Shown piece by piece: positions 1-5,855 of a DNA stretch of 23,709 bases. A program made the translations under genes and the position numbers. The DNA comes from Candidatus Bipolaricaulota bacterium (lineage in GTDB: Bacteria; Bipolaricaulota; Bipolaricaulia; UBA7950; UBA9294): contig JAUWNS010000014.1 of assembly GCA_030612485.1 (NCBI GenBank), positions 1 to 23,709 of the forward strand. Direction: 5' to 3'. A model generated the notes under the pieces. The model searched no databases, was not told the DNA's origin, and saw only the letters and a program-made list of their open reading frames with translations. How positions within the stretch are numbered: the first letter of the stretch is position 1; the number at the start of each line of letters is the position of its first letter.

Positions 1-684
1 CGGGATTGGGGTTGTTCGGTAGACCTCGTTGCCGCTGATCACAGAGTCTTCGACGAAGGCGAGCTTTATCCCGTCCCCATTTACGATCTCGTTATCCGTG
101 ATCGTCATGTGGCGGCTGGCAACGATGTACAGGTTGCTCGAACGGATCCCACTCATCGTCTCTCCATCCTTTCCGTAGAGGTAGCGGATCGGGTAGTCAT
201 TCAGGACATTCGATTCGTCGATCAGGTGATCGTACTCCGCGGCAGATTCACCAATTACGTTCAGCCCGTGCCCGATTACGTAGAGCACGTTTCCGCTCAA
301 GACCACCCCCGTCGACGAGGAGATCTCGATCCCATTTTGGGAATTTGCAATCGAACAGTCCTCGACCGTGGCAGCAGAGACGAATCCCAGGCGGATCGCC
401 GCCCCCCTCGGGTTCATCGCTCCACCTATGATCAGCCCCCGAAGAACGAAGTGCGCGCTCGCGTTCTCGATCTTCACCCCATAGGAACCGGTATCGGGGA
501 CGTCGATCTCCCAGCCGGCGATGATGTACGGATCTGCTGCGCTTCCGCTCCCCGATACAACCCCGTTCTCCTCTGTGAAGTCCGTATTCCCAAGGATCAT
601 AATCGGCTCATGCGTTCCACTTGCCGCACCAACAACCGCCAAAGAAAGGACGCTCAATATGACAAGAACCACTATCCGCTTCAT
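1..684 (-). CDS. Secreted NosD-like right-handed parallel beta-helix protein (C-terminus outside window)
   Basis: The frame is open from an ATG at 684 to the left edge, giving 228 codons without a stop, so the C-terminus is missing. The start is fixed by AAAGGAGTG seven bases upstream. Residues 1 to about 22 form a signal peptide (MKR, a hydrophobic run, then VVGAAS). Next comes the GSGSAADPYIIAGWEID signature common near the N-terminus of NosD-type proteins, followed by degenerate 20-25 residue rungs such as VEDCSIANSQNGIEISSSTG and MTITDNEIVNGDGIKLAF that stack into a parallel beta-helix. The family is usually exported and binds or processes polysaccharide, or has a structural surface role. 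No catalytic residue can be assigned. It is transcribed divergently from the DUF4015 gene. Fold confidence is high; function is unknown. Confidence 0.88.
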   Translation of the reverse strand, partial: MKRIVVLVILSVLSLAVVGAASGTHEPIMILGNTDFTEENGVVSGSGSAADPYIIAGWEIDVPDTGSYGVKIENASAHFVLRGLIIGGAMNPRGAAIRLGFVSAATVEDCSIANSQNGIEISSSTGVVLSGNVLYVIGHGLNVIGESAAEYDHLIDESNVLNDYPIRYLYGKDGETMSGIRSSNLYIVASRHMTITDNEIVNGDGIKLAFVEDSVISGNEVYRTTPIP

Positions 685-735
685 TAAATCCACTCCTTTA
701 TTTCGCATTCAACGCTTCAAAAGCCCTAGTTAATT

Positions 736-765
736 ATTATAGCCGATGCACAATCGGCCAAACAA
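736..765 (-). promoter_or_regulatory. Promoter of the NosD-like gene with an inverted repeat in the spacer
   Basis: On the minus strand TTGTTT (760-765) and a perfect TATAAT (736-741) are 18 bp apart, about 50 bp upstream of the ATG at 684. The spacer holds a perfect 6-bp inverted repeat, GCCGAT-gcaca-ATCGGC (742-758), a plausible operator because a bound protein would cover the promoter core. The sequences are read directly; the regulatory role is inferred. Confidence 0.55.
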
Positions 766-983
766 TGAGCCCTGATAGAAAGGTCAATTAAGGGAGAGTC
801 TATCCTGGAGTGGTGTCGAGACTGTGAAGCGACTGTGTGCAATTTGTGAAGCAAGCACGGAGCAAAAGGACGCATGACGCAGCGGACCCTCGACCTCGTC
901 CAGCGAGAAAGTGTGCCCGACGTCCCGCGCAAAAGGCACCGGCAGGACAGCGCCGAAAGAGAAGAACTTATATACTCGCGACC

Positions 984-1997
984 ATGAGACGATCAGCCTT
1001 TCCACGTGCCCTTATAATTGCAGCCTGTTTTGCTATGTTCGCCGGGGTCTCGGTCGATCAGGGATCGGTCGATCAGAGATCACCGATCGCCTCCTCCCTC
1101 CCCCCTTCCCCACATCAGCGCGGCGGGATCTATCTCACCTCCTACGCCCTCACCAAGCCGGGGCTCCTCGACGAGGTGTTGCGAGAGGTGCGCGCGGGGA
1201 AGCTCGACACCTTAGTGATCAATGTCAAGAACATGCACGGTGAGCTGACCTACAAGAGCGCCGTTCCTCTAGACAGACAGATCGGAGCGTCCACTGGCCG
1301 GATCGATCTGCAAACGCTTCTCCCCACTCTACAGGAGCAGGGGATCTACCTGATCGCCCGCCAGGTTCTCTTCTATGACCCGAAGCTTGCCGCGCACCTG
1401 GGAAAGGAGGACTCGTGGGTCACTCCGAGTGACGAGAAAGCGATTTCCTACAACCTGGCGATCGCGGAAGAGGTGGCTTCGCTGGGGTTCGACGAGATTC
1501 AATTCGACTACATCCGGTTCCCAGATGGGGGCGGGCTCGTCGCCGCCTACGAAGACCGTTATGCTGCGGTAAACCACTTCCTTGCCGAGGCGGAACGTCG
1601 CCTCTCTGGGAGGGTCGCCCTCTCTGTCGACCTGTTCGGCAGGGTGCTGTGGAACTGGAACAAGAAGAGGATCGACCCGATCGGTCAATTGCTGGAGGAG
1701 ATCGCTCCTCATGTTGATCTTCTCTCTCCTATGCTCTACCCCTCCCACTACAGCGAACAGCGTTACAAGGACGATCCCTATCTGGTCGTCACCGAAGCGC
1801 TCACCACGGGAGAAGAACGTGTGACAACCCCGTTCCGTCCTTATCTCCAGGCCTTCGACCGTGAGATCCCGTGGGGGATGAGCCTTGAGGACTACATCCG
1901 TGCCCAGATCCGCGCCGCGAAGGAGTGTGGAGCCGATGGGTATCTCTTCTGGAATCCGAGCTGCGACTATGCCGCCCTGTACCGTGCCCTCGAGTAG
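984..1997 (+). CDS. Secreted putative glycoside hydrolase (DUF4015, GH13-like barrel)
   Basis: The 337-residue product has a signal peptide (MRRSAFPRALIIAACFAMFAG) and then a compact domain matching DUF4015, a TIM-barrel family thought to act on extracellular polysaccharide. Diagnostic stretches are GGIYLTSYAL near the domain start, TLVINVKNMHGELTY, the conserved FDEIQFDYIRFP motif near the middle, LSVDLFGRVLW, LLSPMLYPSHY and a final GADGYLFWNP. The frame stays open upstream to 837, but ATG 984 is preferred because it begins a proper signal peptide. No Shine-Dalgarno sequence precedes it. A TATACT hexamer lies 7 bp before the ATG, so leaderless transcription is possible, but no good -35 accompanies it. 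Codons just after the signal peptide carry a short direct repeat that gives SVDQ twice. The family is clear; the substrate is not. Confidence 0.85.
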   Translation: MRRSAFPRALIIAACFAMFAGVSVDQGSVDQRSPIASSLPPSPHQRGGIYLTSYALTKPGLLDEVLREVRAGKLDTLVINVKNMHGELTYKSAVPLDRQIGASTGRIDLQTLLPTLQEQGIYLIARQVLFYDPKLAAHLGKEDSWVTPSDEKAISYNLAIAEEVASLGFDEIQFDYIRFPDGGGLVAAYEDRYAAVNHFLAEAERRLSGRVALSVDLFGRVLWNWNKKRIDPIGQLLEEIAPHVDLLSPMLYPSHYSEQRYKDDPYLVVTEALTTGEERVTTPFRPYLQAFDREIPWGMSLEDYIRAQIRAAKECGADGYLFWNPSCDYAALYRALE

Positions 1998-1999
1998 AC

Positions 2000-2145
2000 G
2001 GGAGAGAAGGGGGGAGAGGGGGACACGGAGACACGGGGACGCGGGGGCGAGGGGAGAGCGTGGGGTCTGACGTTGTTTCTTGCGTGGAGGCGGCAGATCT
2101 CTTCCTCTGGGGGGAATTAGGCCATGCAAGAAACAAGGTCTGACA
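2000..2145. repeat. G-rich octamer run and REP-like inverted repeat
   Basis: No gene is visible from 1998 to 2437. At 2000-2060 there is a G-rich run of imperfect octamers (GACACGGA, GACACGGG, GACGCGGG), the same words found at 13979-13995 and 16175-16245. At 2065-2085 and 2124-2144 two arms of about 20 bases form an imperfect inverted repeat with core GTTTCTTGC/GCAAGAAAC and outer GTCTGAC on each side, enclosing about 38 bp. This resembles REP-type palindromes mobilised by Y1 (REP-associated) transposases, but no such transposase is in the window. A perfect palindrome CACTATAGTG sits at 2217-2226. The rest of the gap holds pyrimidine-rich sequence and the promoter at 2360. Confidence 0.5.
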
Positions 2146-2359
2146 CCAGGCGTACCGCGGGGAAAGCAAAGACGCGGGGATTGCGTGCGTACAGCACCAT
2201 TCCCAATGCAGGCCCACACTATAGTGGTGCAGCGGTATGAGAAGAAGATTGGGCGATGCACACGTTGGCCTCTTTCGTACTGCCGATGGTTTTACGATAA
2301 CGAAATCCTTTTACTCCCTACTCCTTTAATCCCTAATCCATCTTCTCTCACGCATCACT

Positions 2360-2391
2360 TTGATATTCACCAATTTGGACCCTATAATAGG
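2360..2391 (+). promoter_or_regulatory. Promoter and operator-like palindrome of the CopG-like/MazF module
   Basis: TTGATA (2360-2365), a 17-bp spacer and a perfect TATAAT (2383-2388) form a strong sigma-70-type promoter. The -10 box sits inside an 11-bp palindrome, CCTATAATAGG (2381-2391). That position suits autorepression by the antitoxin or the TA complex, as is usual for such modules. The first ATG with a ribosome-binding site is 50 bp downstream. Confidence 0.65.
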
Positions 2392-2437
2392 CCCGTGTTT
2401 TGGGTGCCAATTTCAGTGCCGAGAAAAGGGGGAAGAT

Positions 2438-2671
2438 ATGATACAGGCGAAATTCAGCGTTGAAGAATCACAAGCTCATTTCCTGCGCGACCATAAGCAG
2501 TACGGGTTCAAGGACAAAAGCTCGATGCTTCGAGCGGCTATCGACCATTACAAGAGAGAGATGGAACTTGAGCGGCTAAAGCTCTCAGCCATCGCATATT
2601 CCGATATCTATTTAAAAGACGATGATTTGAAAGATTTAACTGAAACGGCGCTGAATGGGTGGCCGAAATAA
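2438..2671 (+). CDS. Type II antitoxin, ribbon-helix-helix (CopG)-like, partner of MazF
   Basis: This 77-residue protein has an N-terminal beta strand (QAKFSVEES) followed by helices, with YGFKDKSSMLRAAIDHYKRE in the middle and an acidic C-terminal tail (DDDLKDLTETALNGWPK). That is the layout of a short ribbon-helix-helix antitoxin: the N-terminus binds DNA as a dimer and the tail neutralises the toxin. ATG 2438 is chosen because AAGGGGGAAG lies just upstream; the frame extends further up to 2360 but without a ribosome-binding site. The stop overlaps the start region of the mazF-like gene, so the two are translationally coupled. Family identity rests on pattern and context. Confidence 0.85.
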   Translation: MIQAKFSVEESQAHFLRDHKQYGFKDKSSMLRAAIDHYKREMELERLKLSAIAYSDIYLKDDDLKDLTETALNGWPK

Positions 2672-3024
2672 CCGTGCTGAAAAGAGGTATGCTCGTTGAG
2701 GTCAATCTTGATCCAACTTTGGGCTCTGAAACCGGGAAGACAAGACCGTGCATAATTGTGACTAACGATGTATATAATGAGAGGGTTCCGGTCATTCAAG
2801 TCATTCCAATAATTGCATGGAGCACTAAAAAGGCTCGAGTTGCAACCAACATAGAAATTCATCCCTCCAAAGGAAATGGTCTTTCTAAGAAATCTATCGC
2901 CGATTGTTTGCAGACGCGACCTATAGATCGTCGCCGTAGGTTGGTTGGAATTCGTGGGGAATTATCGCCTGCAAAGCTGGAAGAAATCGATCACGCTTTG
3001 AGGATCGTTTTTGAGCTTACTTGA
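2659..3024 (+). CDS. mazF: MazF/PemK-family endoribonuclease toxin
   Basis: The protein carries the MazF hallmarks: RGMLVEVNLDPTLGSETGKTRP at the N-terminus (the RG..V.V.LDP..GSE..K.RP signature), PCIIVTND, VIPI and the SKKSIADCLQTRPIDRRR segment late in the domain. MazF toxins cleave mRNA at short motifs when freed from antitoxin. The start is ambiguous. GTG 2659 lies inside the antitoxin gene, while GTG 2674 lies three bases after its TAA and would give VLKRGML, closer to the usual family N-terminus. With 2659 the product is 121 residues and overlaps the antitoxin gene by 13 bases. No residues appear to be missing, so the toxin should be active. Confidence 0.9.
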   Translation: MAEITVLKRGMLVEVNLDPTLGSETGKTRPCIIVTNDVYNERVPVIQVIPIIAWSTKKARVATNIEIHPSKGNGLSKKSIADCLQTRPIDRRRRLVGIRGELSPAKLEEIDHALRIVFELT

Positions 3025-3067
3025 GCCTGTTGCAGACCCCTCCATGAAACAGAAGCATTTACCGCTC

Positions 3068-3107
3068 GGGGGGTGTAGTAAATTCTAGATCGGCTACTAC
3101 ACCCCCC
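3068..3107. repeat. Perfect 13-bp inverted repeat after mazF
   Basis: GGGGGGTGTAGTA (3068-3080) and TACTACACCCCCC (3095-3107) are exact complements separated by 14 bases. It lies 43 bp after the mazF stop. No U-run follows on either strand, so it is not a textbook Rho-independent terminator. It could still slow polymerase, protect the 3' end of the TA transcript, or be a miniature mobile palindrome. Confidence 0.6.
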
Positions 3108-3108
3108 A

Positions 3109-3690
3109 AGAACGCGGAGAACGCAGAGAGGGGGAGGAGGATTGAGTGATTGAGCGAGTGAGTGATTGAACCTCCCAATCTTGCGATCTCTCAATTCCTC
3201 AGCGGCCTTTGCGGCTTGAGTGAGCGTAGCGAGCGGGCGAGAAAAAAAGCTTGTGCCTCTCGCAAAGACGTGAAGTAGTGGGTAATGAGAAAGAACAAAA
3301 GCATCCTCTCGCAAAGACGCCAAGAACGCAAAGAAAAGCGTAAATGGGCAAAGAGGAAAAGAGGAAAAGATGTTTAGAACTCAAGAGGTAGGGCCTTCCT
3401 TAGCGGCCTTTGCGACTTGAGTGAGCGTAGCGAGTGGGCGAGAGAAAAAGCTTGTGCCTCTCGCAAAGACGCAAAGAAAAGCGTTACATAGGGAAAAGAA
3501 CTAGAACCGAAGGCATCTCTTGGCGATCTTTGCGGCTTGAGTGAGTGCAACGAACGGGCGAGAGAAAAACGGTTCCTTGTCGGTTCGCACGGGATGGATG
3601 CCGGTTGCGAAGCAAGACCGGAGGTCACAAAGAATTCACCACGAAGAGCACGAAGGACACGAAGAATGGAATTCGATGAGCTGTGGATAT
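3109..3690. repeat. Composite purine-rich word-repeat array (first zone)
   Basis: No gene is visible from 3025 to 3731. The stretch is built from recurring modules. Octamers ATTGAGTG, ATTGAGCG, AGTGAGTG and ATTGAACC occupy 3141-3172. A 70-bp element beginning GCGGCCTTTGCGGCTTGAG and ending CCTCTCGCAAAGACG occurs at 3201-3274 and 3402-3471, with a 3'-truncated copy at 3518-3568. Between these lie nonamer-like runs of GCAAAGACG and CCAAGAACG (for example 3310-3340). A CCGG hairpin is at 3601-3626, and nonamers of the type CACGAAGAG/CACGAAGGA are at 3643-3668. The plus strand is strongly purine-rich. The same modules recur at 5580-5750, 13902-14380, 16106-16330 and 18721-19024. Confidence 0.8.
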
Positions 3691-3731
3691 TGAGGACGGA
3701 GAGTGAGGGTTTGATGGATTATAACTGCGGC

Positions 3732-3860
3732 CTATGCTACTCGGCCCGTGTAATATTTTAGAATGAATACCACCCGATCTCCTGCCTCGATCCCCAGTTC
3801 CTTACGAATCTTCTTGGGAATCGTTGTCTGTCCCTTGGAGATAACCCTGCTTGCCGCCAT
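3732..3860 (-). CDS. Short orphan AbrB/SpoVT-family antitoxin-like protein
   Basis: A 42-residue minus-strand frame starts at ATG 3860, preceded by AGAAGGT at proper spacing. It reads MAASRVISKGQTTIPKKIRK and continues ELGIEAGDRVVFIL, a textbook AbrB swapped-hairpin DNA-binding domain (SKGQ.TIPK.IR..LGI..GD.V.F). The usual closing strand (about ten residues ending V.L or V.P) is replaced by KYYTGRVA and a stop, and the longer C-terminal tail that binds a toxin is absent. No toxin gene follows; the repeat array begins about 40 bp past its stop. It may be a truncated remnant of a VapB/MazE-type antitoxin or an autonomous small regulator. The intact promoter and operator argue that it is still expressed. 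Confidence 0.75.
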   Translation of the reverse strand: MAASRVISKGQTTIPKKIRKELGIEAGDRVVFILKYYTGRVA

Positions 3861-3881
3861 AGCGACCTTCTTTTACATAAA

Positions 3882-3931
3882 GCTATTAGTAATACAGAAT
3901 TCATAATAGCATACCGATCTCCAAATGTAAA
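3882..3931 (-). promoter_or_regulatory. Promoter and operator of the AbrB-like gene
   Basis: On the minus strand TTTACA (3926-3931) and TATTAT (3903-3908) are separated by exactly 17 bp, placing the start of transcription about 35 bp before the ATG at 3860. A perfect 7-bp inverted repeat, GCTATTA (3882-3888) and TAATAGC (3904-3910), overlaps the -10 box and the initiation region. This is where an autorepressing AbrB-type dimer would bind. Confidence 0.6.
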
Positions 3932-4080
3932 GACAGACAGCTGGAATCCGAAGTCTAACAGATGAGGAAATCGAAGGGGTTGTGATGTTCGCCTATCCTC
4001 GTTTCTACAAAGACCTGGAAGTGGCGCGGACCGACCGCGGCAGCCAATCTCGATCCTGTTCATCTTGCACGAGATATCCC

Positions 4081-4109
4081 TTGACAAAGAGGCACCCTCC
4101 GTATATGCT
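4081..4109 (+). promoter_or_regulatory. Promoter of the Phd/RelE module
   Basis: A perfect TTGACA (4081-4086), a 17-bp spacer and TATGCT (4104-4109) precede the antitoxin ATG by 42 bp. The leader contains AAGGAGGAG just before the start, a strong ribosome-binding site. From 3932 to 4080 I see no gene. Confidence 0.7.
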
Positions 4110-4150
4110 AATGATCGTTATTCTGCTCATCTAAACAAGGAGGAGAACCG

Positions 4151-4417
4151 ATGGCGACAAAGATCATCCCTATTACAGACGGAAGGAAGGACCTCTTGCG
4201 CCTCGCGAAAGAAGCACGCGAGAACCTCGATCGTTTTGTGTTCACGCGCAACGGGAAGCCAGAGGTGATCCTGCTGAACTTCGAAGACTACGAGGATCTT
4301 CTAGAGACACTCGAAATCTACGAAACACCGGGGCTAGTGGAAACGCTTAAACAACGCCGAAAAGAGGTCAAAGAAGGGCGTTCCACCTCTGGACAAGACG
4401 TCTTTGCAGATGCTTGA
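4151..4417 (+). CDS. Phd/YefM-family antitoxin
   Basis: This 88-residue protein begins MATKIIPITDGRKDLLRLAK and continues with RFVFTRNGKPEVILLNFEDYEDLLETLEI, the conserved Phd/YefM arrangement (a DNA-binding alpha/beta N-terminus with the NGKP.VIL....YE.L motif). The C-terminal third is charged and probably unfolded (LKQRRKEVKEGRSTSGQDVF), as expected of the part that wraps the toxin. An excellent AAGGAGGAG ribosome-binding site precedes ATG 4151. Its last eight bases overlap the RelE ATG, which is typical for these pairs. Confidence 0.92.
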   Translation: MATKIIPITDGRKDLLRLAKEARENLDRFVFTRNGKPEVILLNFEDYEDLLETLEIYETPGLVETLKQRRKEVKEGRSTSGQDVFADA

Positions 4418-4676
4418 GGTACGTTACCATCCTCAAGTGAAGAAGGAGGTCAAACGGATCCCAGTTTCGTGGCGTCGTCGGATTGAGCGTGTGATCGACG
4501 AGCTCGCTAAAGAACCGGAGAAAGGGAAACGGTTACGCGGAAAGCTGGAAGGAATGCGCTCCCATCGCGCAGGAAATTACCGTATCGTCTACATCATAGA
4601 AAACAAAGTTCTCTATATCCTCAGCATCAGCCATCGAAGAAACGTGTATGAGGAATCCACACGACGCACCCAATAA
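4410..4676 (+). CDS. RelE/ParE-superfamily toxin
   Basis: The 88-residue product starts MLEVRYHPQVKKEVKRIP at ATG 4410; an in-frame TTG at 4404 is a less likely start. It has the RelE core: helical region RRRIERVIDELAKEP, then LRGKLEGMRSHRAGNYRIVYIIENKVLYILSISHRRNVYE, which matches the LKG....R.R.GdYRviY.i....i.i..vghR..vY pattern. The basic residues corresponding to RelE catalytic arginines are present (YRIVY and HRRNVY). This suggests ribosome-dependent mRNA cleavage rather than ParE gyrase inhibition, although ParE-like action cannot be excluded. It shares the promoter at 4081 with its antitoxin. Hairpin repeats follow its stop directly. Confidence 0.92.
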   Translation: MLEVRYHPQVKKEVKRIPVSWRRRIERVIDELAKEPEKGKRLRGKLEGMRSHRAGNYRIVYIIENKVLYILSISHRRNVYEESTRRTQ

Positions 4677-4699
4677 AGAAATCCCTTGAAATTGACTAT

Positions 4700-4840
4700 C
4701 CCCGTAGCAAGACTACGGGGTATTCCGCCAATTTCATTTTGACCTGAAGGTGAAAACCGGGATTTCATTATTTCACCTCACCCCGACCCTCTCCTGTCAA
4801 GGAGAGGGGTATGAGGAAACCCTGTGGCAAGACCACAGGG
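4700..4840. repeat. Cluster of three perfect small hairpins
   Basis: CCCCGTAG-caaga-CTACGGGG (4700-4720) and CCCTGTGG-caaga-CCACAGGG (4820-4840) share an identical loop, and their stems differ by two compensating base-pair changes. Between them CCCTCTCC-tgtcaa-GGAGAGGG (4787-4808) is a third perfect 8-bp stem, embedded in CTCACCCCGACCC, a phrase I recall from dispersed intergenic repeats of many environmental bacteria. The first hairpin lies 23 bp after the relE stop and may help end or stabilise that transcript. Confidence 0.7.
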
Positions 4841-4922
4841 AATTTCAAGTTGAATCGAGCAAAGGGGTCTACCATTGTATTTTCATCTCTCTCTATTACA
4901 TAGGCCAAGGAGGTGAGATGAA

Positions 4923-5538
4923 TTGCCTGATCTGTTTGACGTAATCGAACTGATAAAGGATATTCCCGATTGCGGTCTGCGTTCCGGAATGCAGGGCACT
5001 ATCGTAGATTGTCACCCCAGTGATGTCCATCTATGAAGTGGAGTTCGTAAATGAAGAGGGTGAGACACTAGCCTTCTTGGCTTTGAGCCCGGATCAGTTC
5101 ACCGTTATCTGGCGGGCTAAGACGAAAAGCTGGGTGCCTGCTGCCGAGCGAATTGCAGCACTGCTGACCCACCTGCCTGACGAGGCAGAACAGGAGGTGT
5201 TGGACTTTGCCCGCTTCCTTCACGCGCGCAAGGCACAATCCCTGACCGGCCGGAAAGTAATGACAAAGAGACCCCAGGATAGCCTGTTGTGCATTGGTGA
5301 TCGGTTAAGCCTCCATCGGCCATCAATTGCGCTTGGTATGCAGTTAGCAGTCAAAGCTGAAATCACGAATAGCACGAATAAAAGGACGAATGGCGCGAAT
5401 CTGCCATCCATGAAGGATAGCAACAGACGGGAGTCTATCCTGAATTTGGGATTCGTCCCGGTTGCGAAGCAAGGCCAGAGGCCATTCGTGTCATTCGTGA
5501 TAAAAGCCGTGCCGGAATGCGAGAGCAGGTGTCGATAA
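4923..5538 (+). pseudogene. DUF4926 gene split by a frameshift, with a fused DUF2281-like segment and repeat-derived tail
   Basis: AAGGAGG (4907-4913) is well placed for a TTG start at 4923. That frame reads PDLFDVIELIKDIPDCGLRSG and then MQGTIVDCHPSDVH, the first half of DUF4926, before TGA at 5034. The second half, YEVEFVNEEGETLAFLALSP and then DQF, continues one frame over from about 5032, so a single extra base near CATCTAT breaks the gene. Downstream in the same frame AAERIAALLTHLPDEAEQEV and LDFARFL resembles the short DUF2281 antitoxin-like helix pair; GTG 5134 could start it separately. From about 5360 the frame runs through 9-base repeats (ITNSTNKRTNGAN), which are not protein-like. 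DUF4926 genes commonly sit with TA-like partners. A programmed frameshift or assembly error is possible, but decay is the simplest reading. Confidence 0.7.
5361..5508. repeat. Nine-base-word repeat folding back on itself
   Basis: Words ATCACGAAT, AGCACGAAT, GGACGAAT and GGCGCGAAT (5361-5401) are answered in reverse complement by ATTCGTCC, ATTCGTGTC and ATTCGTGAT (5451-5500). Between them a perfect 7-bp inverted repeat AGGATAG/CTATCCT (5414-5441) and a CCGG hairpin (5458-5483) form inner stems. The whole can fold into one long cruciform or RNA hairpin, and it overlaps the tail of the broken DUF4926 frame. Confidence 0.65.
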
Positions 5539-5579
5539 CTCTTAACCGATCACGCATGGAAGACGGGATTAGGGCTTAT

Positions 5580-5750
5580 TTCACCACGAAGGACACGAAG
5601 AGCACGAAGGAGGAGAGGGGGAGAAGGGGAGACGCGCGACAGGCAAGGCAGACGGGTCTTTGCGAGAAAGCACTTTTGCTCTTTCTCATAACCCTTCACT
5701 CATTACGCATCACTATTTCACGTCTTTGCGAGAGGCGCAAGCTTTTTCTA
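5580..5750. repeat. Composite word-repeat array, partly in inverted orientation
   Basis: The 5539-5855 gap has no gene. Nonamers CACGAAGGA/CACGAAGAG at 5584-5609 match those at 3643-3668. From 5656 to 5748 the order is reversed: GTCTTTGCGAGAAAGC, TTTTGCTCTTTCTCAT and CACGTCTTTGCGAGAGGCGC. These are reverse complements of the AGAAAGAACAAAAGC and CCTCTCGCAAAGAC modules seen elsewhere. This is the only copy in which the purine-rich strand is the minus strand. Confidence 0.7.
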
Positions 5751-5830
5751 GCCACCTCACCTCAACCGTGAGGACCCCCTACCCCTTTTCTCACGCCCCT
5801 CCTTTGGGGTACCATCGCGTCTACATCTTG

Positions 5831-5846
5831 AGGAGGACGCCACCTG
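5831..5846 (+). promoter_or_regulatory. Ribosome-binding site that favours a non-ATG start for tgt
   Basis: AGGAGG at 5831-5836 lies 7 bases before an in-frame CTG (5844-5846) but 19 bases before the first ATG (5856). No other Shine-Dalgarno sequence is near the ATG. Either translation starts at CTG, adding four residues (LSRS in the genetic code, initiated as methionine), or the ATG is used with a poorly spaced site. Confidence 0.35.
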
Positions 5847-5855
5847 AGCAGATCG

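Noticed and set aside
109..687. Long plus-strand open frame
   Set aside because: It is the antisense shadow of the NosD-like gene on the minus strand, which has a signal peptide, ribosome-binding site and family motifs; the plus-strand product has none.
1052..1082. Short direct repeat in the DUF4015 gene giving SVDQ twice
   Set aside because: It is in frame and just after the signal peptide, a region that tolerates length change; a minor slippage event is sufficient explanation.
1329..2261. 310-codon minus-strand open frame
   Set aside because: It lies opposite the DUF4015 coding region, has no recognisable domain and extends into a G-rich repeat.
3109..3690. CRISPR array
   Set aside because: Repeats vary in sequence and spacing, spacers are not of constant length and no cas gene is present.
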